Below are positions 63,564-64,000 of a DNA stretch of 64,000 nucleotides, in pieces (within the stretch, counting starts at the first letter, position 1; each line of letters opens with the position of its first letter). Under the pieces are notes generated by a model. That model saw nothing but the letters and a program-made list of their open reading frames with translations, was not told the DNA's origin and searched no databases. Both the position numbers and the translations under genes were made by a program. This DNA comes from Panorpa germanica. Its lineage: Eukaryota; Arthropoda; Insecta; Mecoptera; Panorpidae. Where the stretch lies: positions 1,426,001-1,490,000 of the forward strand of contig OY783207.1 in assembly GCA_963678705.1 (NCBI GenBank), given 5' to 3'.

Positions 63564-64000
63564 ATGGGCTTGTGTCCTATGTCTTAATTTCTATAAAAGT
63601 GTACTATATATTGATAAAGTGGGTTACTAGAACCTCAAATGTTCAATTATTTTTTAATAACTCCTTATATGTTAAGAGATATTAACAATTAAAAAAGTCA
63701 TTTTGTCTCTTTAATTATTAAAGGGATTCAACGTTGTACACATTCCAAATGCATTTGACATCACAATCCTTAATCTCTGCTATATGTATTTATATATCAA
63801 AATATCAAATATTATTTACAGCTATTTCAAGGAACAATCAAATTTCAATATTATGTCTGCCTTAGCAGGGTTAAATAAAATAAAAACTTATTATTCTTTG
63901 ACTTGACTTGATTATTTCGACTACCAACGGCTACAAAACATTACCACAGCACTACCTACTCAACAAATAATTGACATTAAAATGCATTTCAGGTCATACA
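63564..64000 (+). mobile_element. Family A MITE, copy 8 (runs off the window)
   Basis: Perfect left end ATGGGCTTGTGTCCT preceded by TA. Collinear with A1 and A5 to the window edge. It has lost the 'gtgtaaggttacc' segment. Confidence 0.9.

Overview
The window looks like nuclear DNA from an insect. It is AT-rich, has short introns with GT-AG borders, and is crowded with small transposable elements. A BiP protein that reads as typically insect, a Helitron-type 3' end of the style common in moths and butterflies (hairpin, short spacer, CTAG), jockey- and I-type LINE tails and PIF/Harbinger scraps make Lepidoptera my best guess. That guess rests on recognition rather than on a search.

Five protein-coding genes and one tRNA gene can be supported, and all five coding regions were re-assembled from exons with no frame breaks. 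From left to right they are: a PPP1R14/CPI-17-type inhibitor of protein phosphatase 1 (+, 17.9-22.8 kb, 125 aa); an LRP11-like membrane protein with MANSC and LDLa domains (+, 28.8-31.5 kb, 604 aa); tRNA-Ile(AAU) (+, 33.3 kb); the ER chaperone BiP/HSPA5 (-, 34.3-36.4 kb, 659 aa), with a non-coding first exon and a perfect ER stress response element at 37.54 kb; delta-aminolevulinate dehydratase, ALAD (-, 40.7-42.6 kb, 336 aa); and a doublecortin-like kinase, DCLK (-, 45.2-49.1 kb, 588 aa). They are unrelated housekeeping or signalling genes with no sign of an operon or cluster. HSPA5, ALAD and DCLK lie on the same strand, one after another.

The first 17 kb and the last 15 kb hold no credible host gene. 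They are built from mobile-element debris. Family A is a roughly 0.6-kb MITE with 15-bp ends starting ATGGGCTTGTG and TA duplications, present in eight long copies, one of them inside a DCLK intron. Family B is a roughly 0.6-kb repeat with a C-run at one end, in five copies. There are also TTAA-flanked elements with very long inverted ends, two CCCAGTAAACA-ended MITEs, LINE 3' ends and PIF/Harbinger transposase scraps.

The most unusual structure lies at 25.2-28.3 kb. Eight copies of a roughly 146-bp unit face five inverted copies of the same unit across a dyad-rich centre, and the whole ends in a Helitron-like hairpin plus CTAG. The central module recurs near 32.2-33.0 kb and, more distantly, at 53.7-54.3 kb; a related 76-bp satellite lies at 17.3-17.7 kb.
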